A stretch of DNA of 64,000 nucleotides from Ruminococcus flavefaciens (lineage in GTDB: Bacteria > Bacillota > Clostridia > Oscillospirales > Ruminococcaceae). The notes below the pieces were generated by a model. The model ran no database searches. It was not told the DNA's origin and was given only the letters and a program-made list of their open reading frames with translations. Positions 10,401 to 18,647 of this stretch are shown one piece after another. Every line of letters starts with the position of its first letter. Within the stretch, counting starts at the first letter, position 1. The DNA is taken from NCBI GenBank assembly GCA_002373775.1, contig DFJW01000114.1, forward strand, positions 13,647 to 77,646, in the 5' to 3' direction. Position numbers and translations under genes: made by a program.

Positions 10401-11486
10401 GCTCCTGATTTCGGAAAGAGCTTTGAGATCAGAAATATCCACTTCCGCAACGTACCTGAGGACTGTGTAGGTATGGAAGGCGTACAGGAGAGCTCAAATC
10501 TTACAGCACCTGTTGAGCGCTGCTGGGTTCACAACTGTGAATTCTACAAGCCAACTATCTCCAATCCTGCTGAGTCTGATAAGGCTGGCGGCGACGGCGC
10601 ATGCGACTTCAAGCGCGGTCTCTACTTCACAAACAGCTACTGCTACTATGAGGGATATCACAAGACAAACCTTGTAGGCGCATCTGACAGCAACCTTCAG
10701 TTCCATCTTACATACCACCACAATTACTGGAACAAGTGTGAGTCAAGAGGACCTCTTGCACGTCAGGCTAACATCCATATGTACAACAATATCTTTGAAG
10801 GTCAGACAAGCTACTGCATGAACCCGAGAGCAAATGCTTACATCTTCTCAGAGTACAACGTATTTGACAGCTGCAAGAATCCTATGCAGGTTAAACTCGG
10901 CGCAGTAAAGAGCTATATGGACGTTCTCACAAACTGCAAGGGCGACCAGCAGGGAACAATAGTAACAGATAAGAGCACAAAGGTAAATACAGACTGCCAG
11001 TACGCAAACTTCGATACAAATTCATCTGTAAGCTACATTCCTTCAGGCAGCTACAAGCTTGATACTGATACATCCAAGCTCAAGTCCATATTTGAGACAT
11101 ACGGCGGATGCATGGACGAGACAAAGTTTGCTTCCAGCGATCTTATAGTTGAGTCCGGCAACAATACAACAACAACCACAACAACAACAACTACTACATC
11201 CACAACATCCACAACAACAACTACAGACACACCTGTAAATATGCCCAAGCTCGCAGGCGATTCTAACTGCGACAATCAGGTAAATATGGCTGACGCTGTA
11301 CTTATCATGCAGGCACTCGCTAACCCTGATGTATACGGCTTAGGCAAGCCCGACGGCATGGATGAGATCGGCTGGGACAATGCTGACGTTGATTCAAGAG
11401 GCGACGGCGTTACAGGTTCAGATGCACTTGCTATCCAGGAATTCTCTCTTAGTCTGGTGACATCTCTCCCGAAGTCATTCAAATGA
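7452..11486 (+). CDS. Two-domain PL1 pectate lyase with dockerin
   Basis: 1344 residues. ATG 7452 is chosen for its GGAGGG site and the signal peptide that follows. Order: signal peptide; a small fibronectin-like module (about 50-125); a first PL1 beta-helix (about 130-480); Thr/Gln linker; a beta-sandwich module likely to bind carbohydrate (about 600-710); Thr linker; an Ig-like module (about 735-820); a second PL1 beta-helix (about 830-1190); Thr linker; C-terminal dockerin. Both lyase domains keep the catalytic-Arg region (SRHPRIR and SRGPLAR) and the calcium-site Asp (GALDTK and GACDFK). It cleaves pectate by beta-elimination outside the cell and should dock to a scaffoldin. The two catalytic domains are divergent, so they may differ in preference. 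Confidence 0.9.
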   Translation: MRNSMMKRRMAAIAAAAVMTVSSAAGGFGNSFFAGTLNPVDSYAAVESTVKFLSSAGYGEGVYATWSSVSGASGYNVYVDGTQIDSMLIRQYPGYMRADAVGVKSGSHTIKVVPIISGKEDSSKAAQTTATAYAHDRSGFAFVNGNANGAYNADGTLKSNATVVYVTNATKDSVSVTLPDKKGASTKFTGIQNIIFALKSNTNAGPVCIRFVGNITDPSTLNNGDLYVDTATCGLTIEGIGNDATLNGFGLVMKNSSNVEVRNLGFMNCNSSEGDNCGLQQKNDHIWVHNCDFFYGDAGSDADQAKGDGALDTKTSSYITHSYNHFWDNGKCNLQGMKSESTENYITYHHNWFDHSDSRHPRIRTCSVHCYNNYYDGNAKYGVGVTMGASCFVENNYFRNCKYPMLSSMQGSDVATGGTFSSETGGIIKSYGNVMSGQKAYVTYQQNSTEFDAYEASSKTEKVGSSVKTKSGGTTYNNFDTSSVMYSYTADSANDVPSIVTAKAGRVDGGDFKWTFNNSVDDADYAVNSSLKSALTSYKGTVTAIGSGFKEDGSSAPAVTTQTPVTVTTVTTTTPSQPSVTTTQQQSVTPTASEYVHNFTANGTSSSFYSISGNLSTAKGTVSYNGLTLTQCLKIETSTSISFNAPSSGKLTLVFGDPSSTIKVDGTKYTADANGVLTVDLSAGAHTLAKADAVNLFYMALSAQGGTTVTTQTTTSPSQTDPQPTTTKQSTPSNVDLNGISVVTYGGWNEMAYLVLSGIKDSDVTAVSYDGPVTGSLTGEDFEYLVRDTNAGLRVDVLGLTAGTYSITLSTSKGTITKSNIKVEAQDRSGYAHFNYNEGVGAYTDDGKLKVNAKVIYVTEQNKNTVTVTSKDGTTVKGIGNILNSAGQDIGGGKTSNGGTKPNSNAGIIKKLAEDGTPLVVRIIGDVKAPDGLTAYDSTDFGGSVGDNGYMARMKSGKNVTIEGVGTDACVNGWGFHFIAESGAPDFGKSFEIRNIHFRNVPEDCVGMEGVQESSNLTAPVERCWVHNCEFYKPTISNPAESDKAGGDGACDFKRGLYFTNSYCYYEGYHKTNLVGASDSNLQFHLTYHHNYWNKCESRGPLARQANIHMYNNIFEGQTSYCMNPRANAYIFSEYNVFDSCKNPMQVKLGAVKSYMDVLTNCKGDQQGTIVTDKSTKVNTDCQYANFDTNSSVSYIPSGSYKLDTDTSKLKSIFETYGGCMDETKFASSDLIVESGNNTTTTTTTTTTTSTTSTTTTTDTPVNMPKLAGDSNCDNQVNMADAVLIMQALANPDVYGLGKPDGMDEIGWDNADVDSRGDGVTGSDALAIQEFSLSLVTSLPKSFK

Positions 11487-11517
11487 TTTCGGTTCCCCTA
11501 AATATAATGATATGTGG

Positions 11518-11546
11518 AAAAGGAGTCTCATATGAGGCTCCTTTTT
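11518..11546 (+). terminator. Terminator after the pectate lyase gene
   Basis: AAAAGGAG..CTCA / TGAG..CTCCTTTTT stem followed by T; it also faces the convergent tmk gene. Confidence 0.75.
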
Positions 11547-11603
11547 CACTTCATGTACGGTATAACTAAAAAGGGAAGGACCGCAGAAGTCCTTCCCTGA
11601 GTT

Positions 11604-12278
11604 TTATCCGAGTATCTTATCAGCAATGCCAGCCACTTCGGAGGCGATGTCGCTGACAGTGCGGAGTTTATTGCCGCTGATGCACTCGACAGTGTGCCAG
11701 CCGAGCTTTGATGCACAGTAATCAGCAGCGAGACGTGCGCGGCGCAGATGATTTTTATCGCGTTCATGGATATCCTTTTTGGATTCGTCGCTGTCATAAC
11801 GTTTTGAGAGCAGTTCCTGACTTATATCCGGATCTACTCGCAGGTATATCACAGCATCCGGTTCCGGTATCCCGATGAGGCTGTATTCGAATTCATTCAG
11901 CCATTTCAGGAAACCATCCCACTTATCTTCCGGAAGTTTCGAGCACTGGTGAACGGCATTGGAAGTGGTATACCGGTCAGCGATCACTATACCGCCTTCT
12001 TCGTAGGCTTTGCCCCATTTTGCGCGGAAACTTGCGAATCTGTCCACTGCAAAAAGCGTAGAAGCGGCATATGGGTTCACATCGTCAGCCGAGCTTCCCA
12101 GTTTACCGCTGAGGTACATTCTGAGCGGACCTGATGAATCGCTTTCATAGTCCGGAAAAGAGACTTTATTGACATTGACGCCTTTATTTTTGAGATGCTC
12201 ATAGAGCTGCGCTGTCTGAGTGGCTTTTCCACTGCCGTCCAGACCTTCTATAACGATCAGTCTGCCTTTCACGGTCAT
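11604..12278 (-). CDS. tmk: Thymidylate kinase
   Basis: Phosphorylates dTMP to dTDP. The P-loop is IEGLDGSGKATQ, the DRY-type motif is ADRYTTSNAV, and the acidic/basic lid is around SKRYDSDESKKD. About 224 residues, normal for the family. Start choice: the upstream gene ends TAA and is followed at once by GGAGG directly abutting ATG 12278, while a GTG two codons in (12272) sits at ideal distance. Translation may really begin at that GTG (222 residues). It is last in a minus-strand run of lipoprotein, radA, lipoprotein and tmk. Confidence 0.95.
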   Translation of the reverse strand: MTVKGRLIVIEGLDGSGKATQTAQLYEHLKNKGVNVNKVSFPDYESDSSGPLRMYLSGKLGSSADDVNPYAASTLFAVDRFASFRAKWGKAYEEGGIVIADRYTTSNAVHQCSKLPEDKWDGFLKWLNEFEYSLIGIPEPDAVIYLRVDPDISQELLSKRYDSDESKKDIHERDKNHLRRARLAADYCASKLGWHTVECISGNKLRTVSDIASEVAGIADKILG

Positions 12279-12283
12279 CCTCC

Positions 12284-12805
12284 TTAAACGTAAGAACTGT
12301 TGAGTTTATCTGCAACTTCTGCAAGGGTACTGCATCCTGTGAGGTCGCTGCCGATGTGTTCGTTTCCATGTGCAAATACATATTCCACGTCCTCGGAAGT
12401 ATCGTTTGAAGCAACGGCAGCGCATTTCACTTCGCCTTCATCTATCAGTATGAGCCATGCGTAATTATCGGCATCAGCGCAGTAGTCGCTGATATGTGCA
12501 GCGAGCCAGAAGTATTCGAAGCCTTCCTTGAATGTGTTGTAGTCAGAATAATCTGAGACAATATGCTTGCCGCTGACATTCATTCCGGAAGCTGACATAT
12601 CCATTGCAACAGCATTTCCGGATTTCCTGATATCATCTGCTAAAGCGGTGAAGTCCGGAGAATCGCTTTCAGTTGATGTTTCTTCAGAAGCTGCGGCAGT
12701 CTTTTCTTCGGAACTTTCAGCCTTGCTGCTTTTATCGTCTCCGCATGCAGAGAGCGTGCATACAGAAAGCGAAAGTGCAATTACAGCTGCTATTGATCTT
12801 TTCAT
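12284..12805 (-). CDS. Small lipoprotein of unknown function
   Basis: 173 residues with a lipoprotein signal peptide (MKRSIAAVIALSL, lipobox LSAC). A Ser/Glu/Ala-rich spacer to about residue 48 precedes a compact mixed alpha/beta domain. It is one of several lipoproteins here that begin with a similar basic N-terminus and an A/SCG lipobox. It lies between radA and tmk in a tight operon (5 bases before tmk, 12 bases after radA). No recognisable family. Confidence 0.7.
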   Translation of the reverse strand: MKRSIAAVIALSLSVCTLSACGDDKSSKAESSEEKTAAASEETSTESDSPDFTALADDIRKSGNAVAMDMSASGMNVSGKHIVSDYSDYNTFKEGFEYFWLAAHISDYCADADNYAWLILIDEGEVKCAAVASNDTSEDVEYVFAHGNEHIGSDLTGCSTLAEVADKLNSSYV

Positions 12806-12817
12806 AGTGCCCTCCTG

Positions 12818-14188
12818 TTATTTTATCACGGAAAATGCTTGCTTCAGCGTTGAAGCAGGTACTATATTTATGTCGTAATCAGTTGCATCTATCCCGGACA
12901 TCGACTGCTTTGGTATCACGCAAGTCCGGAATCCCATGCGTTCAGCTTCGCGTATGCGCTGAGAAATATGCGATACCGAACGTATCTCTCCGCCGAGACC
13001 GATCTCACCGAATGCAATGAGATCTTCGTCTATCTGCTTGTCCATAATACCTGAGTACAGCGCCATAGCTACCGGCAGATCGCCAGCCGGTTCATCGAGA
13101 CGGAAACCGCCTACGATATTCAGATAAACGTCCAGTGAGCCGAGGAAGATACCCAGTCTCTTTTCAAGTACGGCAATTATTATATTCAGCCGGTTGAAAT
13201 CGAAACCGGTCGCCATTCTCCTCGGTGCGGCGTAGCTTGTCTTGCATGCCAGCGCCTGAACTTCTGCAAGTATGGGACGGCTTCCCTCCATAACGCAGGC
13301 AACGCATGTTCCCGAAACGTTATGAGGTCTTCCGGAGAGCAGCATCTGAGAAGGATTGGCAACTTCCGTCAGTCCCTTGTCACGCATTTCGAACACGCCT
13401 ATCTCATTTGTAGAGCCGAAACGGTTCTTGACAGCCCGCAGCAGCCTGTAGCTCTGATGGCGCTCGCCTTCGAAATACAGCACAGCGTCAACTATATGCT
13501 CCATGACCTTTGGACCGGCAATGGCTCCGTCTTTATTCACATGACCGACTATTATCAGCGGTATCTCCTGCCTTTTGGCAGTGTGCATGAAGAGGTTGGT
13601 ACATTCGCGGACCTGAGTCAGACTTCCGGGACTTGAGGAAATGCGGCTGATGCTCATGGTCTGTATGGAGTCGATGATAGCGATATCAGGAGCACTGGAA
13701 GCGATAGTGTCAGCGACAGCTTCCGCGTCAGTGGCTGTCAGCAGATAGAGATTCTCCGAGTTGACACCGAGACGCTGAGCACGCAGTTTTATCTGTCTTG
13801 CGGATTCTTCTCCCGAGACGTAGAGTATGGAGTGATCTTCGCCGAGATACTGACAGATCTGGAGAAGTATGGTGCTTTTTCCGATACCCGGTTCACCGCC
13901 GAGCAGGACCAGCGAGCCTTTAACAAGTCCGCCGCCGAGTACGCGGTTCAGTTCTCCGAGACCGGTATCATAGCGTACATCGCTGTCTATGCCTATATCA
14001 TCCAGTTCAAGTATGCTGTCTGAAAGGTCGGGCACACCGGCAGCATTGACGCCACCGGAAGGTTTCGGCGCATCTGCCAGTTCTTCCTCAAAGCTGTTCC
14101 ATGCACCGCAGGACGGGCACTTTCCGTTCCATTTGGAACTCTCGTATCCGCATTGATTGCAGGTGTAGATATATCTTGATCTTGCCAT
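12818..14188 (-). CDS. radA: DNA repair ATPase RadA (Sms)
   Basis: 456 residues. N-terminal C4 zinc finger (CNQC...CPSC, about 10-27), RecA-like core with Walker A GGEPGIGKS (97-105), the RadA-specific KNRFG motif (254-258) and a C-terminal Lon-protease-like domain with no catalytic requirement. RadA drives branch migration in recombinational repair. There is little ribosome-binding sequence before ATG 14188, which follows the upstream lipoprotein stop by six bases, so translation is probably coupled. Confidence 0.96.
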   Translation of the reverse strand: MARSRYIYTCNQCGYESSKWNGKCPSCGAWNSFEEELADAPKPSGGVNAAGVPDLSDSILELDDIGIDSDVRYDTGLGELNRVLGGGLVKGSLVLLGGEPGIGKSTILLQICQYLGEDHSILYVSGEESARQIKLRAQRLGVNSENLYLLTATDAEAVADTIASSAPDIAIIDSIQTMSISRISSSPGSLTQVRECTNLFMHTAKRQEIPLIIVGHVNKDGAIAGPKVMEHIVDAVLYFEGERHQSYRLLRAVKNRFGSTNEIGVFEMRDKGLTEVANPSQMLLSGRPHNVSGTCVACVMEGSRPILAEVQALACKTSYAAPRRMATGFDFNRLNIIIAVLEKRLGIFLGSLDVYLNIVGGFRLDEPAGDLPVAMALYSGIMDKQIDEDLIAFGEIGLGGEIRSVSHISQRIREAERMGFRTCVIPKQSMSGIDATDYDINIVPASTLKQAFSVIK

Positions 14189-14194
14189 GGCTTA

Positions 14195-15280
14195 TCAGTT
14201 GAGAGCGGTCAGCAGTTCTTCGTCACAGAGAATGTGACCTCTGCCGCAGTTGAAAACGCTGTCTGACATTGAACTGAAAGAGTAGTCGGATAATTCACCG
14301 CTTTCAAGGCTGACAGCTGAGATGCTGTTGCCGTTGATAACGAGCACATCACGGGTTTCTATGTCGTAAATGACATGACCGATATTGCCCATGCCTTCTC
14401 CTGCTTCTGAAAGACTGCCGTCTTCTGAGAATCTGAACACATGGCAGACGGAATTCACTTCTTCACCCTCGGAGATCACAAGTTCCGGCACTGAATCGCC
14501 GTTGAGATCAGCTATCTCAAAGGCAGTATCATCGCCGGCTTCATGCGGATATTCTGAAAGCGTTTTCATGAAAGCATCCTTCTGACTGCGGCTGAGTACA
14601 GCGCCCCAGCTTTCGCTGACGTAGAGCGCGTAGTCTATACTGCTGTCACCAAAGCTGTATTTCCTTCCCAGTTTGAGGGATGCCGGATCCGAGTATTCGG
14701 AAAGTGTTTCGAGAAATTCCGGATAAAGTACCTCTTCGTGGTCTATCATATAAGTAATAGCTCCGCCTTTTGCAGCAGAACGGCTGTTATCGTAGTAATT
14801 GACTATCTGGGAAAAGCTTCCGCCGTCAAGGGTATCGTATTCGCCGATGACGAAATCCTCAGCAGTAAATCTGAACTCAATGGCATTCTTCTGCGGGATG
14901 TAGAAAGCTTCTCCTTTGGGAACGCTGGTTATCTCTGTGAGATTTCCGCCGGATACAGTATAAATGAGAAGATCTGCTCCCGGCTCTGCTGATATGATGA
15001 GTTCCGGAGAACCGTCGCCGTCTAAGTCATGCAGATCGAACATGGAGCCTGTTCCGTAGTTGTATTTGACGAAAGAGCCGGAAGAAGCGAACTCCTTCAG
15101 TTTATCTTCGTACAGTTTCTGCCAGTCAAAGACCACACTGTGGGGATCGACCGTTGCTTCTGTAACATTTTCTGTGACCACTTCGTCTGATACTGCTGAG
15201 CCTGTCTTGCTTGCACAGCCTGCGGCAGACAATGCCGTCAGAAAAGCAAGAAATACGGCAGACTTATTGATGTTTTTCAC
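14195..15280 (-). CDS. Lipoprotein with FG-GAP-like repeats
   Basis: 361 residues; signal peptide with lipobox AAGC. Two segments carry Asp-rich loops of the FG-GAP/VCBS kind (LDGDGSPELIIS and LNGDSVPELVIS), which suggests a calcium-binding beta-propeller-like domain on the cell surface. First gene of the minus-strand unit with radA and tmk. Ligand and role unknown. Confidence 0.65.
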   Translation of the reverse strand: MKNINKSAVFLAFLTALSAAGCASKTGSAVSDEVVTENVTEATVDPHSVVFDWQKLYEDKLKEFASSGSFVKYNYGTGSMFDLHDLDGDGSPELIISAEPGADLLIYTVSGGNLTEITSVPKGEAFYIPQKNAIEFRFTAEDFVIGEYDTLDGGSFSQIVNYYDNSRSAAKGGAITYMIDHEEVLYPEFLETLSEYSDPASLKLGRKYSFGDSSIDYALYVSESWGAVLSRSQKDAFMKTLSEYPHEAGDDTAFEIADLNGDSVPELVISEGEEVNSVCHVFRFSEDGSLSEAGEGMGNIGHVIYDIETRDVLVINGNSISAVSLESGELSDYSFSSMSDSVFNCGRGHILCDEELLTALN

Positions 15281-15318
15281 GAATGTTGCCTCCTGAAAAA
15301 TGATTTATTTCTTAATAC

Positions 15319-15347
15319 ATTCTATCACTTTTTGCGGACTATGTCAA
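15319..15347 (-). promoter_or_regulatory. Sigma-A promoter of the lipoprotein-radA-lipoprotein-tmk operon
   Basis: On the minus strand: TTGACA (complement of 15342-15347), 17-base spacer, TAGAAT (complement of 15319-15324). Confidence 0.75.
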
Positions 15348-15388
15348 TCAGGTGAGATTACATTTTGTTTACATTATTTCCTAAGCAC

Positions 15389-15417
15389 TTGCTAACACTT
15401 TGACAATGTGATATAAT
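15389..15417 (+). promoter_or_regulatory. Sigma-A promoter of the paired lipoprotein genes
   Basis: TTGCTA, 17-base spacer, TATAAT. The leader holds a small hairpin, GCGTA / TACGC, near 15445-15465. Confidence 0.6.
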
Positions 15418-15494
15418 CACTTTGACAGCATTCTGTCATTGACAGCGTATGTGTATTTATACGCAGCACAAAAATGTTACAAGGAGAAAACAGA

Positions 15495-16028
15495 ATGAAG
15501 AGGTATTGGGCAGCAGTGCTCGCACTTTCAGTTCCGGTATGTGCATTCGCATCATGCGGAGATACCAAAAGCAGCGAAAGCGGGAAAGGTTCCTACGAAG
15601 ATGCGTTAGAGGAATATGTTGAAGCTTTCAACAGCCGTTCCGGCGAGGATTTCCTGAAGGCAGCGTACCCTGACTTTATGGTAGATGCGTTAAAGTCAGG
15701 TTCAGAAGATGAATTCGATGCAGCCATTGAACAATATGATTCTATGATCGAAGATCAGTTTGCGGATTATGAGGAAAGAGTCGGCAGCAATGTGAAGATC
15801 TCTGTTGACATAAAGGAAGCAGAAAAGCTCAGCGATGAAGACCTGACCAGTTTTCAGAAGACCGTGGACGGATTCTGCGGACAGCATGAGATAGACGATG
15901 AGCATAAATTAACAGAAGGATACAAGCTGAAGGTAAAAACCGTTGTCCATGGCGATGACGGAGAAGAAAACGAAGAAAGTTCGTTCATTGTCGTTTGTGT
16001 TGATGACAATGAATGGATGATAAACTAA
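15495..16028 (+). CDS. Small lipoprotein, paralogue of the next gene
   Basis: 177 residues from ATG 15495 (AAGGAG site). Lipobox FASC follows a short hydrophobic core. The mature part has a helical segment YEDALEEYVEAFNSRSGEDFLKA and ends VDDNEWMIN. The next gene has the same layout and matching ends (YEDVIMDFETAINTQ and VDNEWRID), so the two arose by tandem duplication. Domain resembles NTF2/DUF4878-like stress lipoproteins in size and in the NEW ending, but that assignment is tentative. Confidence 0.7.
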   Translation: MKRYWAAVLALSVPVCAFASCGDTKSSESGKGSYEDALEEYVEAFNSRSGEDFLKAAYPDFMVDALKSGSEDEFDAAIEQYDSMIEDQFADYEERVGSNVKISVDIKEAEKLSDEDLTSFQKTVDGFCGQHEIDDEHKLTEGYKLKVKTVVHGDDGEENEESSFIVVCVDDNEWMIN

Positions 16029-16054
16029 ACCAACGATTTTTCAGGAGGTAAGGT

Positions 16055-16852
16055 ATGAAAAAAACATTAGCATTAATTATGGCGCTTTCAATGTCAGTAT
16101 GTGCATTTGCAGCCTGCGGAGAATCTGATGATGACGACAGCACAGGCAGCAAGAAGAGCTCATCATCATCTTACGACGACGATGACGACGACGCAGATTA
16201 TTCCGGAAGCAACAAGAATAAGAAGAAGGAGGGCGGCGAGAGTTCTGAGGCCGATACAGAGCCTGTGACAGATGAGCCGGAGACAGAGGAGCCGGAGACA
16301 GAGGAGCCTGAGACCACTACTGAGGAGATCACAACTGAGCCCGAAACAGAGAAGCCTGAACCCACTACTGAGGAGGCAACACCTGTACCGGCAGTTCTGG
16401 ATGATTCATATGAAGACGTGATAATGGATTTTGAGACCGCTATCAATACTCAGGACGGCGAAGGCATGCTGAACGCCATGTTCCCGTCTTTCGTGATGAC
16501 CGGACTGAAGGAACAGCTCGGAAGTGAATGGGATTCATACCTTGAAATGATAAGCGAAGGCTTTGCACAGGGATTCGCCGGCACAGCCGGAGAGAGCATA
16601 GCAGCTGATTTCCTTGTAGTCCTCAATCCAAAGTCAGCTGAAGCCCTCACTGATATCAGCGCTCAGCAGGCAGCTGTAGATGAATACTGCACTGAACTCG
16701 GCATCAGCGAGAAGCACACAGTTGCAGCAGCATACACTGTAACAACGAATATGTCTGTAACCAATAACGGAAAAAGCAATGCAAGAGACGTTGATCTTAT
16801 AGTTTACTATGTAGACAATGAATGGCGCATTGATACATCATCAATGGAATGA
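16055..16852 (+). CDS. Lipoprotein with acidic linker, paralogue of the preceding gene
   Basis: 265 residues; lipobox FAAC. After the anchor comes an Asp/Ser-rich stretch and a repeated TEEPE/TTEE linker (about 60-110), absent from its shorter neighbour, then the shared domain of about 130 residues. The gene is 26 bases downstream with its own CAGGAGGTAAGG site. The longer linker would hold the domain further from the membrane. Function unknown. Confidence 0.7.
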   Translation: MKKTLALIMALSMSVCAFAACGESDDDDSTGSKKSSSSSYDDDDDDADYSGSNKNKKKEGGESSEADTEPVTDEPETEEPETEEPETTTEEITTEPETEKPEPTTEEATPVPAVLDDSYEDVIMDFETAINTQDGEGMLNAMFPSFVMTGLKEQLGSEWDSYLEMISEGFAQGFAGTAGESIAADFLVVLNPKSAEALTDISAQQAAVDEYCTELGISEKHTVAAAYTVTTNMSVTNNGKSNARDVDLIVYYVDNEWRIDTSSME

Positions 16853-16863
16853 CGATAAAGTTT

Positions 16864-16908
16864 ACGGAGCATATGCCGCATGTGACGGCGTATGTTCCGT
16901 ATTTTTTT
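16864..16908 (+). terminator. Terminator after the paired lipoproteins
   Basis: ACGGAGCATATGCCG pairs with CGGCGTATGTTCCGT (a few G-U pairs), then ATTTTTTT. Confidence 0.85.
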
Positions 16909-16919
16909 GCCTGTGCCTC

Positions 16920-16948
16920 TTGACAACCGCCTTAATTCGTGATACAAT
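16920..16948 (+). promoter_or_regulatory. Promoter of the asparagine T-box operon
   Basis: TTGACA, 17-base spacer, TACAAT, immediately upstream of the T-box leader. Confidence 0.8.
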
Positions 16949-16961
16949 ACATATATCAAAT

Positions 16962-17209
16962 GCAACGACGGAGAGAAGTAGCATGGAATATCGTTCCCAG
17001 AGAGTGCGGAGCAGGTGAGAGCCGCGCATCAGAGTCCTTGTGAATAACACTCCCGAGCAGCAGACCGAAAGGATACCGCTAACGGTATTTGAGTAAGCGA
17101 GACGTGTTCCGCACGTTACAGCGGCTCAAAAGTGATCGCTTTTGCGATAATTCAGGTGGCACCACGGGTAATAATGCTCCCGTCCTGTATCAGGACGGGA
17201 GTTTTTTGT
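16962..17209 (+). promoter_or_regulatory. T-box riboswitch specific for tRNA-Asn
   Basis: Leader of about 250 bases with the conserved T-box core AGGTGGCACCACGGGT (17154-17169). A terminator follows: CTCCCGTCCTG / CAGGACGGGAG (17178-17201) and six T. A likely specifier codon AAC (Asn) sits at 17046-17048 in the 3' part of stem I. The antiterminator bulge reads TGGC, whose variable C matches the G discriminator base usual for tRNA-Asn. Uncharged tRNA-Asn should favour read-through into asnS and downstream genes. The exact stem I fold was not computed. Confidence 0.9.
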
Positions 17210-17245
17210 ATATTTCCGTCTAATAATTTGAAAGGAAAGATCATT

Positions 17246-18616
17246 ATGAAGCACACAGATGTCAAGGAGATAATCTCATCACAGGATTATGTAGGAAAAA
17301 ACGTAACGGTATGCGGCTGGGTACGCACTTCACGCAATTCCAAGAGCGTTGCGTTCGTTGAACTCAACGACGGCACATCACTGAAGAACATACAGGTAGT
17401 GGTTGAAAAAGGCGAGGGCGACTATAAAGAGCCGCGTGTAGGCATGTCCCTGAAGGTTGAGGGAAATGTGGTAGCAGGCCGCAATAATACAGTTGAGATA
17501 AACACAGTGCCGGAGAATATAACAGTTCTCGGTGATGCTCCTACTGATTATCCGCTTCAGAAGAAGGGACACACTCTCGAATTTCTTCGTACTATCCCTC
17601 ATCTCCGCGGACGCACGAATACATTCAACGCTGTATGGCGTGTGCGTTCAGTGCTTGCAGCAGCTATACACGAATACTTCCAGAAGAACAACTATGTATA
17701 TGTAAATACTCCCCTCATCACAGGAAGCGACTGTGAGGGAGCAGGTGAGATGTTCCAGGTAACAACGAACGGATTCACAACTGAGTACAAGACAGAGGAA
17801 GAGTACTATGCAAACGACTTCTTCGGCAAGAAGGCTGGACTTTCGGTATCCGGTCAGCTTGAAGGCGAAATGGCAGCAATGGCAATGGGCAAGATATACA
17901 CCTTCGGACCTTCATTCCGTGCAGAGAACTCCAACACCCCCAAGCATCTTGCAGAATTCTGGCATGTAGAGCCTGAGGTAGCTTTTGCAGAGCTTCCTGA
18001 TGTCATAGAGATCGCAGAGGATATGCTCAAATACGTTATCCGTCAGCTGCTCGACAAATGCCCGGATGAAGTTGCCTTTTTTGACGCACACTTTGAGAAG
18101 GGACTCAAGGCACGTCTTGAAGAACTCATCTCCCACGAGTTCGGAAGAGTGACATATACCGAAGCTATCAGACTTCTTCAGGAATCCGGCGAGAAGTTCG
18201 TATATCCTGTAGAATGGGGCTGTGACCTCCAGACAGAACATGAGAGATACATCTCCGAGAAGGTATTCAAGAAGGCTGTATTCGTTACAGACTATCCCAA
18301 GGAGATCAAGTCATTCTATATGAAGCAGAATCCCGACGGCAAGACAGTTGCAGCAGTTGATCTGCTCGTTCCCGGCGTCGGAGAGATAATCGGCGGCAGT
18401 GAGAGAGAAGCGGATTACGATAAGCTCATCGCAGCAATGAACGAGAGAGGCATGAACCTTGACCTCTACAGCGACTATCTTGACCTCCGCAAGTTCGGTT
18501 CAGTGCCTCACGGCGGATTTGGTCTGGGCTTTGAGAGACTTATCATGTACACTACAGGCATGGCAAATATCCGTGATGTTATCCTCTTCCCGAGAACAGT
18601 TGGTTCTATAAGATAA
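17246..18616 (+). CDS. asnS: Asparaginyl-tRNA synthetase
   Basis: 456 residues, class IIb synthetase. ATG 17246 follows GAAAGGAAAG. The N-terminal OB-fold anticodon-binding domain (about 15-100) begins VTVCGWVRTSRNSKSVAF. Class II motif 2 is around FRAENSNTPKHLAEFWHVEP, and motif 3 is GFGLGFERLIMYTTG near the C terminus. The sequence EPEVAF after motif 2 and the overall length fit AsnRS rather than bacterial AspRS. The upstream T-box with an Asn specifier agrees. Confidence 0.96.
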   Translation: MKHTDVKEIISSQDYVGKNVTVCGWVRTSRNSKSVAFVELNDGTSLKNIQVVVEKGEGDYKEPRVGMSLKVEGNVVAGRNNTVEINTVPENITVLGDAPTDYPLQKKGHTLEFLRTIPHLRGRTNTFNAVWRVRSVLAAAIHEYFQKNNYVYVNTPLITGSDCEGAGEMFQVTTNGFTTEYKTEEEYYANDFFGKKAGLSVSGQLEGEMAAMAMGKIYTFGPSFRAENSNTPKHLAEFWHVEPEVAFAELPDVIEIAEDMLKYVIRQLLDKCPDEVAFFDAHFEKGLKARLEELISHEFGRVTYTEAIRLLQESGEKFVYPVEWGCDLQTEHERYISEKVFKKAVFVTDYPKEIKSFYMKQNPDGKTVAAVDLLVPGVGEIIGGSEREADYDKLIAAMNERGMNLDLYSDYLDLRKFGSVPHGGFGLGFERLIMYTTGMANIRDVILFPRTVGSIR

Positions 18617-18647
18617 GGATCAGAATAAATATTATAGGCGGTGCTTT

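Noticed and set aside
16980..17110. Structured leader as a possible tRNA
   Set aside because: The T-box core, Asn specifier and terminator identify it as a riboswitch; no tRNA acceptor stem or CCA.
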